Assembly: GCF_003073045.1 (NCBI RefSeq)
Contig: NC_037597.1
Location: 3,286,190 to 3,350,189 of the forward strand
Direction of reading: 5' to 3'
Length of the DNA stretch: 64,000 nucleotides
Source of the DNA: Pomacea canaliculata
Taxonomy: Eukaryota > Mollusca > Gastropoda > Architaenioglossa > Ampullariidae
The notes under the pieces were generated by a model. The model saw nothing but the letters and a program-made list of their open reading frames with translations, had not been told where the DNA came from and searched no databases. Positions 24,157-36,800 of this stretch are shown here, one piece after another. The position numbers were made by a program, and so were the translations under genes. Position 1 is the first letter of the stretch; each line of letters starts with the position of its first letter.

Positions 24157-26944
24157 CTAAGGGTTATATTGACCTGTAGTGTCCACTCTTAGTAGATGAA
24201 TGTGCATGATCAAACAAGCGTGATGTGACAAAGAGCTGGGCAATGGTGGCATCATACTCCAGCCATGATGTCTGTCAGCCATATCCCATGCATGCACCAT
24301 GTCTGTCATGCCAAAACGCTCATCCTCTACCCTCCTGTGCACACAAGACATCCCTTATACACTGCCCAGCCAGCAAACCGATGATGTCCATGAGCTCTGA
24401 CCAAGCTACTGACAGACCGTGACACAGGATTGTAGATGTAGTGAGACTTTCCTACGTCGTCATCCAGCAGAAGAAGAAAGCCATCCACAGCCAGCATATC
24501 ACCTGAACTAACCCGGATGTTATTCTTTGTAATTTCGTGTTCCAGGACCAGCAGTTCATGCCACAGATCCTCTTCAGGGTCATAAACTTGAGCACCCAAA
24601 TAGGAGTCAAAGTTTATTTCATTGCGTCTGTCCAGGTAGCTGTATGTACCACCACAGATGTATAGCTTACCTACAAAACACGATTCACAGTATTCATCTT
24701 ACAGATTAAATTAAGTGGCACTCTACATTTCCCAACACACAAGAGCATACCAAGCACTTCATTTACTCCATAATCGGCACTTTAAAAGCAACATAATTTC
24801 ATTTGATATCATATTGCTAATCTTAAAAAAGAGCAAAATATGCACTGTACATGATGCCAGAGAACTGATTAAAATCATACCATCTAGTGCTGTCAAAGCT
24901 GCATTGCCTATTCCACTCACACAGCGTAGTGGTGAGATCATGGTCCACTGGTCAGCATGTGGGTCATATGCCTCTCCATCACCACGCAGGTTTAAACCAG
25001 TTGAGGCAGCTCGACCACCAACAACATACAGTTTGCCTTGCATTGCAGATGAGCTGTGATTATACCTAAATTACAAACAAATTTGGGCATAAACGTTTAT
25101 GCATGTAAACACATAAATGCATAGGTGTGTGTGTGTGTGTTTTGTGTGTAAAATCTAGCTTCAAGCTAGTATGCTTAAAGCTCCAACTTATTCTAGTAGA
25201 CAAGACTTTTGCAAAGTCTCAAATCTTAAAGCTCTCTAAACATTTTAAACATTTGTGAAAAAGTAAATGCTATTTTTTGTCATCAGTAAAACTACTATCA
25301 CTAAAGTTACCTTGGGATCAGCATCGATTGCCTTTCTGTCCACCCCTCTGCAGAAGGGTTGTAACTCCAGCAATCATTGAACACAATTTTTGTACAGTTG
25401 ATATCATGAGAGTCTATGCTGAGACCACCCGTGAGATACAATATATTGTTAAGCACAGCAGCTGTGTAGAAATGTCGATTGTCAAAAGGTAATTTTGTCA
25501 TTTTCTCCCATCGCAGAGCTTCTGGGTCATAGAAGTAAACAGTGGAAAGATCTTTTACCACACCTCGGTGTTTTCTTTCAGTCTCTCTACTCACTATGAC
25601 CAAAACTTCTGTCAATCTGTCAGGAAGGGATGAGATGGCGATGTCCTTTGAAAACATATTCCAGAGGTATTGAGGAGATACTATGTCTTGCATAGATATT
25701 ATTTTTGTATCTTCTGAGAAATACATTTTTTTCAGTTCTTGTAGATCAACTGGACGTATTCTGGCATATTTCAACAAGTCAGGAAGAAGAGATATTTGCT
25801 CAGTGTTGCTGGCTTTAACCCATGTTAGGACAGCCTGAATCACTAGAGCTTCTGAAGAAACCTCAAGATTAGAGTTGCTGATAATTTTTATCAGATTTTC
25901 AGAGGAAAGATTACCAAATTCACTCTGATGAATTACATCACTTAGATTTGTGGTGATAAATGTCAAGGCCTTCTCATAAAGGTCCTGCAAGTCGTGAGCC
26001 TGAGCTAAAAAAAGGACCTGAAAACAGCAATAGCTGAGTGAACAGACTGAACACATTGAGCATTCATTAAATTAGTTAAAAAGGCAAAAAGTTACATTCA
26101 TAGTACAAGAAAAAAAACAAACAGAAAGTCTTATGGAAATATACCTTTAACAATATTTTTTGTCAGACCAGTTAATCTTAAAACCTTTCTTAATGGAAAA
26201 AACACCATCAATATTAATAGTTCTGTCATAAGGAGGACATTTAAAATATGAATGATGTAGGTCCTTTCAAATCTCTTGCCTGTAGACATGTTTCTGCAGT
26301 AATGTGCTGTTGCATGAAACCACTGCACAACTGAACTACATTCCTGAACTGCAAGAAATCAGCACAGCGAAGTACATCGATGACATCCTCTACATTCACC
26401 TGCAAAAGTCAACACATCAAAGTGATGTGTGTTTTTTTGTGACTTTAAGAGTTTACTATAGCCCATGTAGTAAAAACATAATGAAGTATTACTGTTAACT
26501 AAACCAAAGTAGAATGTTTTACTATATTTTAAAAGCTGAATCTAAAAATTCACATCCATTAAAACACAATTAGTATGTTGGTAAGTGACTAGTTACCTGA
26601 AGTTCTGAAGTGTACATATAATCCAGCAATCTTGAAAAACCTGCTACAGTCACTCCATTCATAAGATAATACCATTCTCTCAACTGCTCCTCTGCTCCAT
26701 TTTCCATGCCACTAGCTTTCAAACTTTCTTCATGGAAAGAAAAACTAGCAGCAAAGTATGGGCAGAATGAATCCAGTAGTAGTTTGTGGCAAGGGAAGAT
26801 AACACCCTGGACTTCTACCTCTAGGTCAATGAAACGCTTGCTTGCACGACACTGGCAAAAATGTTCCATGATGTGAGTCTGGATGGCAGTGTTATGGTGA
26901 ATGAACTCGACTGTTCGATACTCATCTAGCGCTGACAGCTTCAT
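24157..26944 (-). CDS. BTB-BACK-kelch (KLHL-type) protein, probable CUL3 adaptor
   Basis: Five exons on the minus strand: 26597-26944, 26280-26399, 25311-26017, 24881-25065, 24157-24670. Residues of about 1-150 form a BTB domain (RFIDLEVEVQGVIFPCHKLL, CPYFAASFSF, LLDYMYTSEL). The BACK domain follows (QHITAETCLQVLFLAQAHDL, NLSSENLIKIISN). Five or six kelch blades are seen (GGRAASTG, GEAYDPHADQW, AQVYDPEEDLWHEL). KLHL proteins bring substrates to CUL3 ubiquitin ligases; the substrate is unknown. Start: the ATG at 26944, because upstream sequence holds an acceptor-like site that suggests a 5' untranslated exon. Intron 2 has a GC donor (CTACAG|GCAAGA). One frame break lies at 24330-24332 (plus strand CCC) in CTGG...VEDERFG; a longer G run would join the last blade. 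I cannot assign the subfamily. Confidence 0.88.
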
Positions 26945-27870
26945 TCTCAGCAATCTGTATTATCTGAATCTGATGTGTAGAATTATACAAGTTACATTAT
27001 AAAAAAATTGAGTGAAAAAGTGACTTTGAATTACCATCTCTCATATCTCAGAACAGAAGAGGAAGTAATTTTTATATAAAGCATTATAAAATAAAATATT
27101 TTTAAAGTTCTTCCTTTTGTCACAACTGACTTTATGAAACTGTAAATGCACAACTTATAAATGCATATTAGATTTCAGCATTTATATATTTTGCAAAACC
27201 ATACGAAGAGATGATGAGAAAGCTTATAAACTGCTATGTTAGATTTGAAAGACACGATCTTTCCAAATAACCCAGGCCTGTCCTAACTTACGATGATACA
27301 TGGCCTATAATACACAAATGTTTTATAATCATTGCTTTGAATAAAATTATTCTTTAACTTAAGTTATATCATAAAAAATAAACAAGCACAAAAGATACTT
27401 TCCAAAGTCTCCAACGCTACCTTCGCTGTTCGAATACTATAGCACATAAGTGTTAGTTATAATTGTTATGTTAGTCTTAAGATTCGCCAATTCTTACACT
27501 CGTGATACGCACGCCACTACTAGAATATCGATTGAATATGTAGTGCACTTACTTTGAACAGTGTGGACGGAAAAACGAAATATTTATAATAAATTATAAA
27601 AGTACAAATCCATTAAATGTCAGGTTACCAAGTTTACTAACAAACCTGTAACTCGACAACATTTGTAGCAGACAACAGGAACACTACCCTAAGGCTCGAA
27701 CAGAAGACAGAACTTGATTGGAGGATTAGTTGTCTTCTCTCCAATGAAAACTTAGATATCCTGGTGAAACGGAAGTTGGTGAAATAGCAACTTGGGAAAG
27801 CGAAAGTCTTTTGCTGTTGTCCACGAACCATTATTTTTTCTACTTGGCATTTCGTAACAGACCATTCAAA
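26945..27870. promoter_or_regulatory. Head-to-head promoter region of the kelch gene and NEMF
   Basis: About 930 bases between divergent start codons, AT-rich, with no open frame of note. It must hold 5' untranslated sequence and promoters of both genes. No TATA box or CpG-dense core was evident. Confidence 0.45.
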
Positions 27871-30800
27871 ATGAAGAGCAGGTTTACCACACTAGATATA
27901 ACCGTTATTGTCAAGGAATTAAGAAGGTGAATAAATATCAATCATCATGACTGTTAAAACGATGTGCACATGCTCATGTTTGCATTACCAACCTTCATAT
28001 AGACAAATTTGGGGGCACTTAAATTTTATTTTTCGATGGTCAGTCACATCTATCAGCTATCAAAATCCTAGTAGGAGGTTACCCTCTCTGCCCCCACCTC
28101 CAGCTCCACACATATACAGTACCCCAGTCTCTATTCCACACCTATTCGCACGCACGCACACAATGCGGTAGTATATAATTCTAAGTTATAAAATATTGTT
28201 GAAGCTGCACCAGTTTAGTCATCTATTTTATTTTTCTTATCCTGTTTGGAAGTAAATTTTTAAGTAAATTCGCAAGGATTAGGAAAATAGTACCATTCCA
28301 TTGTACTATTGTTTTAAAATTAAATTAATAATTATTTTACAACTGCAGGTTTCTGGGAATGCGAGTAGTCAATATTTATGATGTTGACAACAAGACCTAT
28401 CTCATAAAAATTGCCAAGTAAGTATATTTCCAACAGCTGTGGTTATGAAGTATGCTACAGTACCTTGGTAAAACTATAAAATTATATCAGAACTTAAATT
28501 TTGTGAGTTTTGTAACTGGTATTCACCCATCTTCACATGCTACATATCAGATTGTTTTCTTGATACAGGCCTGATGACAAAGCCATCATTTTGCTTGAAT
28601 CAGGCATTCGCCTACACAGCACAGCATTTGACTGGCCAAAAAATCCTGCCCCTTCTGGTTTCTCCATGAAGGCAAGTGCTAGGCTTACTTTATTTGTTAA
28701 AGTGGCAGTAACGTGTTGTCTAAGGGGACAGTTCTTTCACTCATTTATAACATTGAGATCCAGATGTGTAACTAACTTTTGTATCAGTTGACCTAAGCAT
28801 ATAAACACTCCAATTTGCCTTCATATTTTGTACATTGAATTTTCATTATTTCATTCTAATTTTTTGGTCAGTTTTTATTTTTAATTAAAATGTTTGATTT
28901 ATTGAAATACATTGCATATAACTTTTATACTAATATATTTTTCATTGTTTTACAATATTAGATTGAATTTAATGGACGTTTTACATAAACTTGCAACAGA
29001 TGCGAAAACATTTAAGAGGTAGGAGATTTGAGAAGATTGAGCAGCTGGGCACTGATCGAATAGTGGACATGCAGTTTGGATCTGGGGAGGCAGCTTATCA
29101 TGTCATACTAGAGCTGTATGACAGGGTTAGCTTATTTTATTATTTTAATATAATGATGCTCCCTCTTCAGCAAATAATCTTTAAGGAAACAGATAACATA
29201 AGTTTTGTTTGAAGAGACTCTCAGATATTTGTTTCACTTTATGTTTGCTTCAACTTTTGTTTGTTTTTGTAAAATGCTTTTATAAAGCTTTGATTCCAGC
29301 TGATGTTAATAAGTAGTAACTGACTTGAACTGTCACTTTAACTTCAAAATGTCCATATAGTTTTCTCATTTGTATTTTTGCAGATCATATGGTGATAAAA
29401 ACTATTTATTTCATTTGAAATTTATAAATTTATAAAACTCAAATAATCAGCAAGTATCCGTGGCCATGAACTCTTGATATATTACTGATATATTCAGGGA
29501 AACATTGTGTTGACTGACAGCGAATACACAATCCTCAACATTCTACGTCCACGTACAGACAACAGTCAAGATGTTAGGTTTGCAGTGCGGGAGTTATATC
29601 CCATTGCTGCTGCCAAAAATCACGAAATGCCTACAGAGGAAAAGTGAGATCATTTTCATCATATACCTTTTATTTAAGAAATTGTTTTTTTTATGACATT
29701 TAAATTTACAAGAAACTCTCTTGGTCTTAACTTCACCTGCATCAGTATTGTTTAGATACATTTCTTTATTCCAGGGGTGTAGTCAGCTTGGTTTCTTTTT
29801 CTTGTTTTTTTTCTTTTTACATCCAGTTACATCGTTCTGGCAGATGCATGTTGTTATCAGCATATTTAAATAAAAAAAAAGTATTTTTTTTCTAAGAGAT
29901 TGACTTGTGTGTATAGAATATATACTAAAAGATACAAACAAGATTTTTTTATTGTTGTTACCTAGTTCAGTAGTATTTTCATGATTGTTACTTTTTTTTA
30001 AATTTTAGATTAGTGCACATTCTGATGACAGCAAAAGAAGGTGACTCTCTTAAGAGAGCTCTGATACCACATCTTGGTGAGGACAAATATTACCCATTGA
30101 TGTTACAGCTTAGTTCAGCTTTGTTTCATTTTTTTACATCCCCTTATCAATTATGTTGGCAAGTGCAGGTTATTGTTACTCCAATGTTCCGATGAGAATA
30201 TTATAAAAAAAAAAAAATTCATTCGCACAGTCCATCTAGAAATACTGTGTTCTGCAGTTACTGTCCTTGTTTTCACTTTCAGATTATGGCCCAGCAGTGA
30301 TTGGACATTGTCTGCTGACAGAAGGCATGTCTGAAGATGCTAAGATTGGCAAAGACTTTAGCATATCTGCAGGTTAGTCATCTCCTGCATTCTTCATTGC
30401 TTATTTTCAGTCATAGGCTTCTGTCCATTTGGTTCTTTTTAGAGGTTACTGTCAGTGAGAATTGTCCGTGTCCTGATTAACTCACCAGTCCTTTCATAAT
30501 TAAGATGCAACATTTAGTCAAGACTCCTTGCTATTTCAGGTTAAACATTTAGACATTGATCTAACATAGCAATGATGAATGCAGAATTTTTCAGCATTAC
30601 AGCAGACTGCAGTGCACTATATTATTTTCTTCTTGATATCTCATTGCAGACATAAAAAAATTAATGACAGCCATAGAAACTGCAGAAAGCTTAATGTCAC
30701 AACTTTCTTCACAGCCATGCAAGGTATAAATATTACTGAAGCAAGAGAATTCTTTTTAGTGACTTGGAGATATATTTAATTTTCTGCCACACATAAACTT

Positions 30801-33800
30801 CATTCTTTATCTAAATATTTAGCTTTGTCTTGACTTCTTCATGCCAGAAAAATTATTTAATCTTGACAGAAATAATTGAATGACCATTTGCCCTTCTTAT
30901 TAATGTCATCATTGAAAAGTATTTTGGTTGCTTGAGATGATTGTTCAATTGCTCCCTATGAACTAAAGCTGCACATTTTTTATTCGTAACCTAGGGCTTC
31001 ATTACACAGAGGATGGACAAGAAACCAAATCCAAAGGAAGGGGAAAGCACAGAATTAGCAACGTATGTGACTGACCCTTTATAAATTGAACCTTGTATAT
31101 TTTCAAGACTTTCAATGTCAGTGTCAGTAGTTTGAAGTCATTAAATGTTATAAATTTATGTTGGGTCATAAGACATTTTACATATAAATAAATCTGGTTT
31201 CACATTTTCAGATACACCATTATAACATATTTTATTTAATTTTTTTTTAAAAATGTGTTTCAGATATGAGGAATTCCACCCTTACCTGTTTCTTCAACTT
31301 CAAAACAAGCAATATCTAATATACGATATGTTTGATAAAGTAAGATGTACACAATTAAGAATTATCATTAGGATAAAACTGTTGAGCAATTGGTGTCAAG
31401 TAAAATGCACAAATAAATCACCCCATGAAAGGAAGAAGGGCGTTTTCTGTATTATCATAATTTCCTAGTCTGGAAATAAATAACGTTAGGAAGTAAACTG
31501 CTTAGGGAAACAGTGCAAGTTGCACATGGCATAGCTTCCATCTGTATCATTGCAAAAAGCAGAAATTATATATTTAATATTTAATTTGACCTCATTTTCA
31601 AAGTAGGTAGTACTTAGCCAGAATTTGAATGAACTGGTTACTTTCTGCTTTTCTGAGTAAAGTTATTTATGAATTTTACAAATGTTTACCTTAAAAAAGA
31701 AATGACTCCAGAATGCAACAAACGTAGCATGAACATAAATGTGGAGATCTCAAAATTGCATTTTAAATGCAATTTAATGGTTTATGAATGCATTGTGCAG
31801 TATGGGATACAAATGTCTTTTTATAAGTGTTCTTATGCATATGTCTACTAAATTTGGTTATGAAATATGAAGTCCAAAAGTTTAGGTATTCAATACGATT
31901 CAAAATTTAATATCAGATGAATTTAGAGTAAGTTTTTTGTATGAATATGCTCAAATCTTGAAACACAGTTATGGATGATTTTTATGAGTTTCTTTTTTTT
32001 TCTCTCTCTCTCTCTCTGCACCCTACAGGCAGTTGATGAGTTCTTCTCCAAGATCGAAAGCCAAAAACTAGATGTCAAGATGCTGCAGCAGGTGGGTTGT
32101 TTTTGTTTTGTAATATCTGGTTGTTTTGGAAGTTATTTGTTAGGTTTTTGGGCTGCATGTTAAAAGTTAAAAATAATATACATTTTCTGTTGTGTTTTTC
32201 TGTTGTTTTTTTTTAGGAGAAAGCAGCACTGAAAAAGCTTGATAATGTTAAGAAAGACCACGAAAAGCGAGTCGGTGAGCTGCAAAAAGAACAGGTACAT
32301 ATTTTTTAAAATATGCTTCAAAAGGGCATCCAAAATGGAGACACAGTTCATGTTGATATAACCAGTATTATGAAGCATTTTATGGTTACACATGGGTGGG
32401 TTAGTTGTGTAAGAGAAAATAACCAGAAATCTTTTTTTTTTGGAGGGAAGAAAAGATGGCTTATTCTTCTGATTTTTCAATGAACCCTGTTCTCTCATCA
32501 AAATATTCATTCACATCACTCACATGCATTCAGCCACCACATTTATTCAGACAATGAAATCTGACATCACACCCATATGTTCTTTCCTGCAGAATTTATG
32601 CTTTTAGACAAGGAAAGCACAAAAGCTACAGTTAACAGGAACACACAGGGGAGATGACTGTCCATAGGGTCCCTGCTTAAATAATCTTGAGATCAGGGCA
32701 ACAAAAGATATTTCTTAGTATCATCGTGGTCTAGTTCCCACTGCTATTTTCCATTTTTTAAAAAAGAAGTACTAGGTTTAAGAGCCACAACTTCACAAGA
32801 GGGAAAATGTGACAGGAATTTTATATAGATACTTCAGAGAAAGAGCCTACAAAACAACTCTTGGTCAGTCACACTGGTGTGGCCAGAATTTCCCCTTCCC
32901 CCACTAAGGGTATTACCGTGTAAAACCAGTTAAAGTACTGCACCCCTTTAAAATATATCAATAGGTAAAAGTAACTGTAATGACTACCAGGATGCTATAT
33001 TTAACTTATATTATCCTTTGATAATTTCAGTCTTTCCTTTGTTTGCTGAAAAAGACAATATTTATTTTGTTGTCAAGTTTACAATCACAGGAATAGTTTA
33101 TAGTTAAGATTGCCATTGCTTAAATTAGTTTCATAACCTTTAGTGATTTGATTTCACAGTTTAGTTGGTGCTTTTCAGGAATCTGATATCGTCAGAGGTC
33201 AGCTTATTGAAATGAACTTGGAAATGGTTTGTACTCTTTGTGCTGTATTTTATTAAAAATAACTAGTCCTTTTGCACAGTACATTATATAATCCTTTATT
33301 TCAGCCTTCATATTGATTACTTTTAATTTTAATTTTTTTTTAAGCAGCAGGATACAAGTGCAAGTACAGACATATAAAAACATTTGAGCACTAAATAAAT
33401 AAACTAAATGCTTTAAGGCAGCGGTTCTCAACCTTTTACTTGTGACGCCTCCCTGACGAACAAAGGTACGTCCGCGCACCCCCCTTAGCCAGCAATGTAA
33501 ACTAATTTCCCTAATACCGGTATAAGAATTTTTTTTTTAAATGACCACCTTCGCGCCCCCCTTGTAAGCACGTCACGCCCCCACAGGTTGAGAACCGCTG
33601 CTTTAAGGAATAAGGGATTTTAAAATAATGTTATTTACTATTGTGAAATATGCTGATAATAATGTTTTTGCTGCTGCAGGTTGACCAAGCCATTTTAATA
33701 GTTCGAAGTGCTTTGGCAAATCAGATTGACTGGACAGAAATTGATCAGATAGTAAAAGAAGCACAGCTGAATGGAGATGCCGTTGCAAAGACAGTAGTTG

Positions 33801-36800
33801 GCCTCAAGCTTGATTCCAACCACATAACATTGCTTCTACAGTATGTATTTTTAAAGCCTTAATTTGGCACTTTTTAAAAAAATTTGGAGGACAAGAAAGG
33901 TGAATGTTTATTTCTGCATTTTTCTTTCTTCAGGGACCCTTATGAAGGTGGAGATTCAGATGATGAAGATTATCAGCCTCTCAAACCACAAAAAATTGAC
34001 ATTGACTTGGCTCTCAGTGCTTATGCCAATTCAAGAAAGTAAGTTAATACTTCAGTGTTTATTATATGTATATGTGTGAATGAATACGTGGTCACAATAA
34101 AGGGAAAATGAGCTGTCAACCTCAAGTTATGAAATGGGAAATTGGTGATTTTTTTACACCAAGCAGTTCTATATCACAGTAAGGCAGCCAGCCCTGTAAA
34201 TAGACGCCACATGCAGCATGCTTGAGATGAGAGCTGAATCCAGGACAGCTAACCCTCATTGTATTGGTGTCAGGCGCTAGCTGTTACACTGCTGGACCGC
34301 CCAAGTTATGGAAGGGACACAAATGTAATTCTAGTCCAATAGCTTCACTATTTCTTCTTCATGTTGTCCTAGACAACATGACTATATAGAGTTATACCGA
34401 CTAGCTACCTTACTTCCAGCTGTCCACTCCCAATTTTGGTCAGGCCTGACCGATGAACAGGGAAAACGCAAAATCAACTGACTTGCCCCTTACACCCCAG
34501 CCTGTGAGCTCTCCTTTTCTAGTGATTGTCAGATCATCTGGTAAGCACTCAAAGAAAGGAATTTTACCTTCAAAATGCTATTGTGCTACACTGCATCTGC
34601 TTATATCAATTGTCTAACAGAATAAGCTGGACTAAAACAAAAGTAGATCCACAGTTGACAAATTCGCAGTTGAGTCCAAAGCCAGGTACCTATGCTAGTC
34701 CTTGTTACTCTGGAATAGGTACAATTATTATAAAATTGCTCATCTGATTATCAGGTTCAAAAAGATATGTTCATATTGTTTGTGGACAGTTTTATTATTT
34801 TTAATAAGATATGAATAGAATGTAAGGTATTTAATCAAGGAAAGAATAACAATATTTTAAAACAGCTAATTTACACACTGCTGAAAACCATGCTGTTAAA
34901 CATCAGTGTGCACCTCTTTTGGCAGGTACTTTGAGAGAAAAAGACAAGCTGCGAAAAAAGAAATGAAAACATTAGAAGCATCTCAAAAGGTAAATGTATT
35001 GATGCAAAATTATAGCTCTATTACCATTTTGAAAAATAAACAATGTGAAAATGCTTCATTGCATAAGATATTGATGAATGCAATTTATTTCAGGCTTTGA
35101 AATCTGCAGAGAAGAAAACAAAGGAGACATTGAAAGATATGGCTACTGCAGTTAGCATCAATAAGACCAGAAAGACATACTGGTGAGCATAGATCTCATC
35201 ACACATTTAAAAAATCATGAATAATAACATTTATTAAGTCATGTAAGCTCTGGGTAATCTTCTTTTGGTCTGCGGTTGATGTCGTAAATTGGGATCTTTC
35301 TGTTCATATTTTACGTCATTTTGTGTCAGGCTTTGATTGTGTTAGTAGATTATCACAAGCTTTATTTAATTCTGCAGTGTAAGACTTTGTTAACTTTGCA
35401 GGTTTGAAAAGTTTCTGTGGTTCATCACTTCTGAAAACTATTTGGTTATTGGTGGACGGGATCAACAGCAGAATGAGATGATCGTAAAACGTCATCTAAA
35501 GCCTGGTGAATACATTATTAGTAATGCAGAACACTAAGACAAAAATTAGCCACCTAATCTTTAGTCTACTGAAACTTATAAAATGTATAAGTTTTTTGTG
35601 AAAATTGTTTAAGGAACCTTTGTTCATATGAAGTAAAACTTGAAAAAGACATTAGCAGTAATGTGGGATGTGAAAAGCTGAATAGTAAAAGTATTAGTGC
35701 ACTAGTGTACCAATCCAGACACAATCCAATTCAGTACCCACAAAGCACAGAATTTTTTTCCCCAGTTGAGCTTTGTTGAATGGGCCCTTTGAATTAGAGA
35801 TGAGCACCATCCACAGAAAAAACTGCCAAGTGCAATCTCAAACAACTCCCCAACTGCAACAAGGTTACTGGACTGTCTTTACATCTTTCTTTTTTTTCAA
35901 CTTGTAATGATATATTTAGCCCAAGGGAAAGGTTTGTTTGGTTTATGCTTCAGTCATGGTTCCTTGAGATCATCAGCAAGTTGCTTATAGCAGTGTCTTG
36001 AATATTAGTCTGTTAGACATGAATAAATTCTGTCACTTTCAGTTTCTAATTGAACATGCATGTAGGAATTTTTGTTTATTTTGTTAGCTATTTTTTTTAT
36101 CATGAATAGTAAAATTTAGAAGAGATCATCCTATCTAATCAGGTGAAGGATAAAAAAAATCTAAACAAATACTAAAATGAGATCATGTAAGGTTACACTT
36201 ATTTGCGGACAAGGTTTGCTTCTTGTAGATCTCCCTTCTCCCCACAACCATTAATTTCTCAGCTATCATAAAAAGGAGCATTTTTATAAGCACTTTTATT
36301 GTTGTTAAAAGGTGGATATTTGTCCTATCTTTAAGATATTTAAAATGACCAGTCACAATAATTCTGAGCATCTGCTATGTTTTGAAAATCAACCCAAGTG
36401 CACCTTTTAAGTGACTAGAATGGTTCATTACAAAATAATTGTTCTCCAAATCTGATTAAATAACTCTGTTATTTCAAGCCTCCTGTGTTGTGTCATACAA
36501 CTAATGGTAAGGTGTGTTTTTTTTTTTAAATAATTTTGTCTTAGGTGACCTCTATGTACATGCAGATTTGCATGGAGCTAGCAGTGTGGTCATCAAGAAC
36601 CCTTCAGGTGAGCATACACATGCTGAAAATTATTTAAATGTCATTTTAAATTTGCTTAATTATTCCATTGACTATGCTTCTATTTTATATATACTTGTTA
36701 AAAGTACTGAAATATGCTGATAAAATGCATAAATGCATTAATTCATTTAAATGGAACCATAATTGCAGGTGAACCTGTGCCCCCAAAGACACTAAATGAA

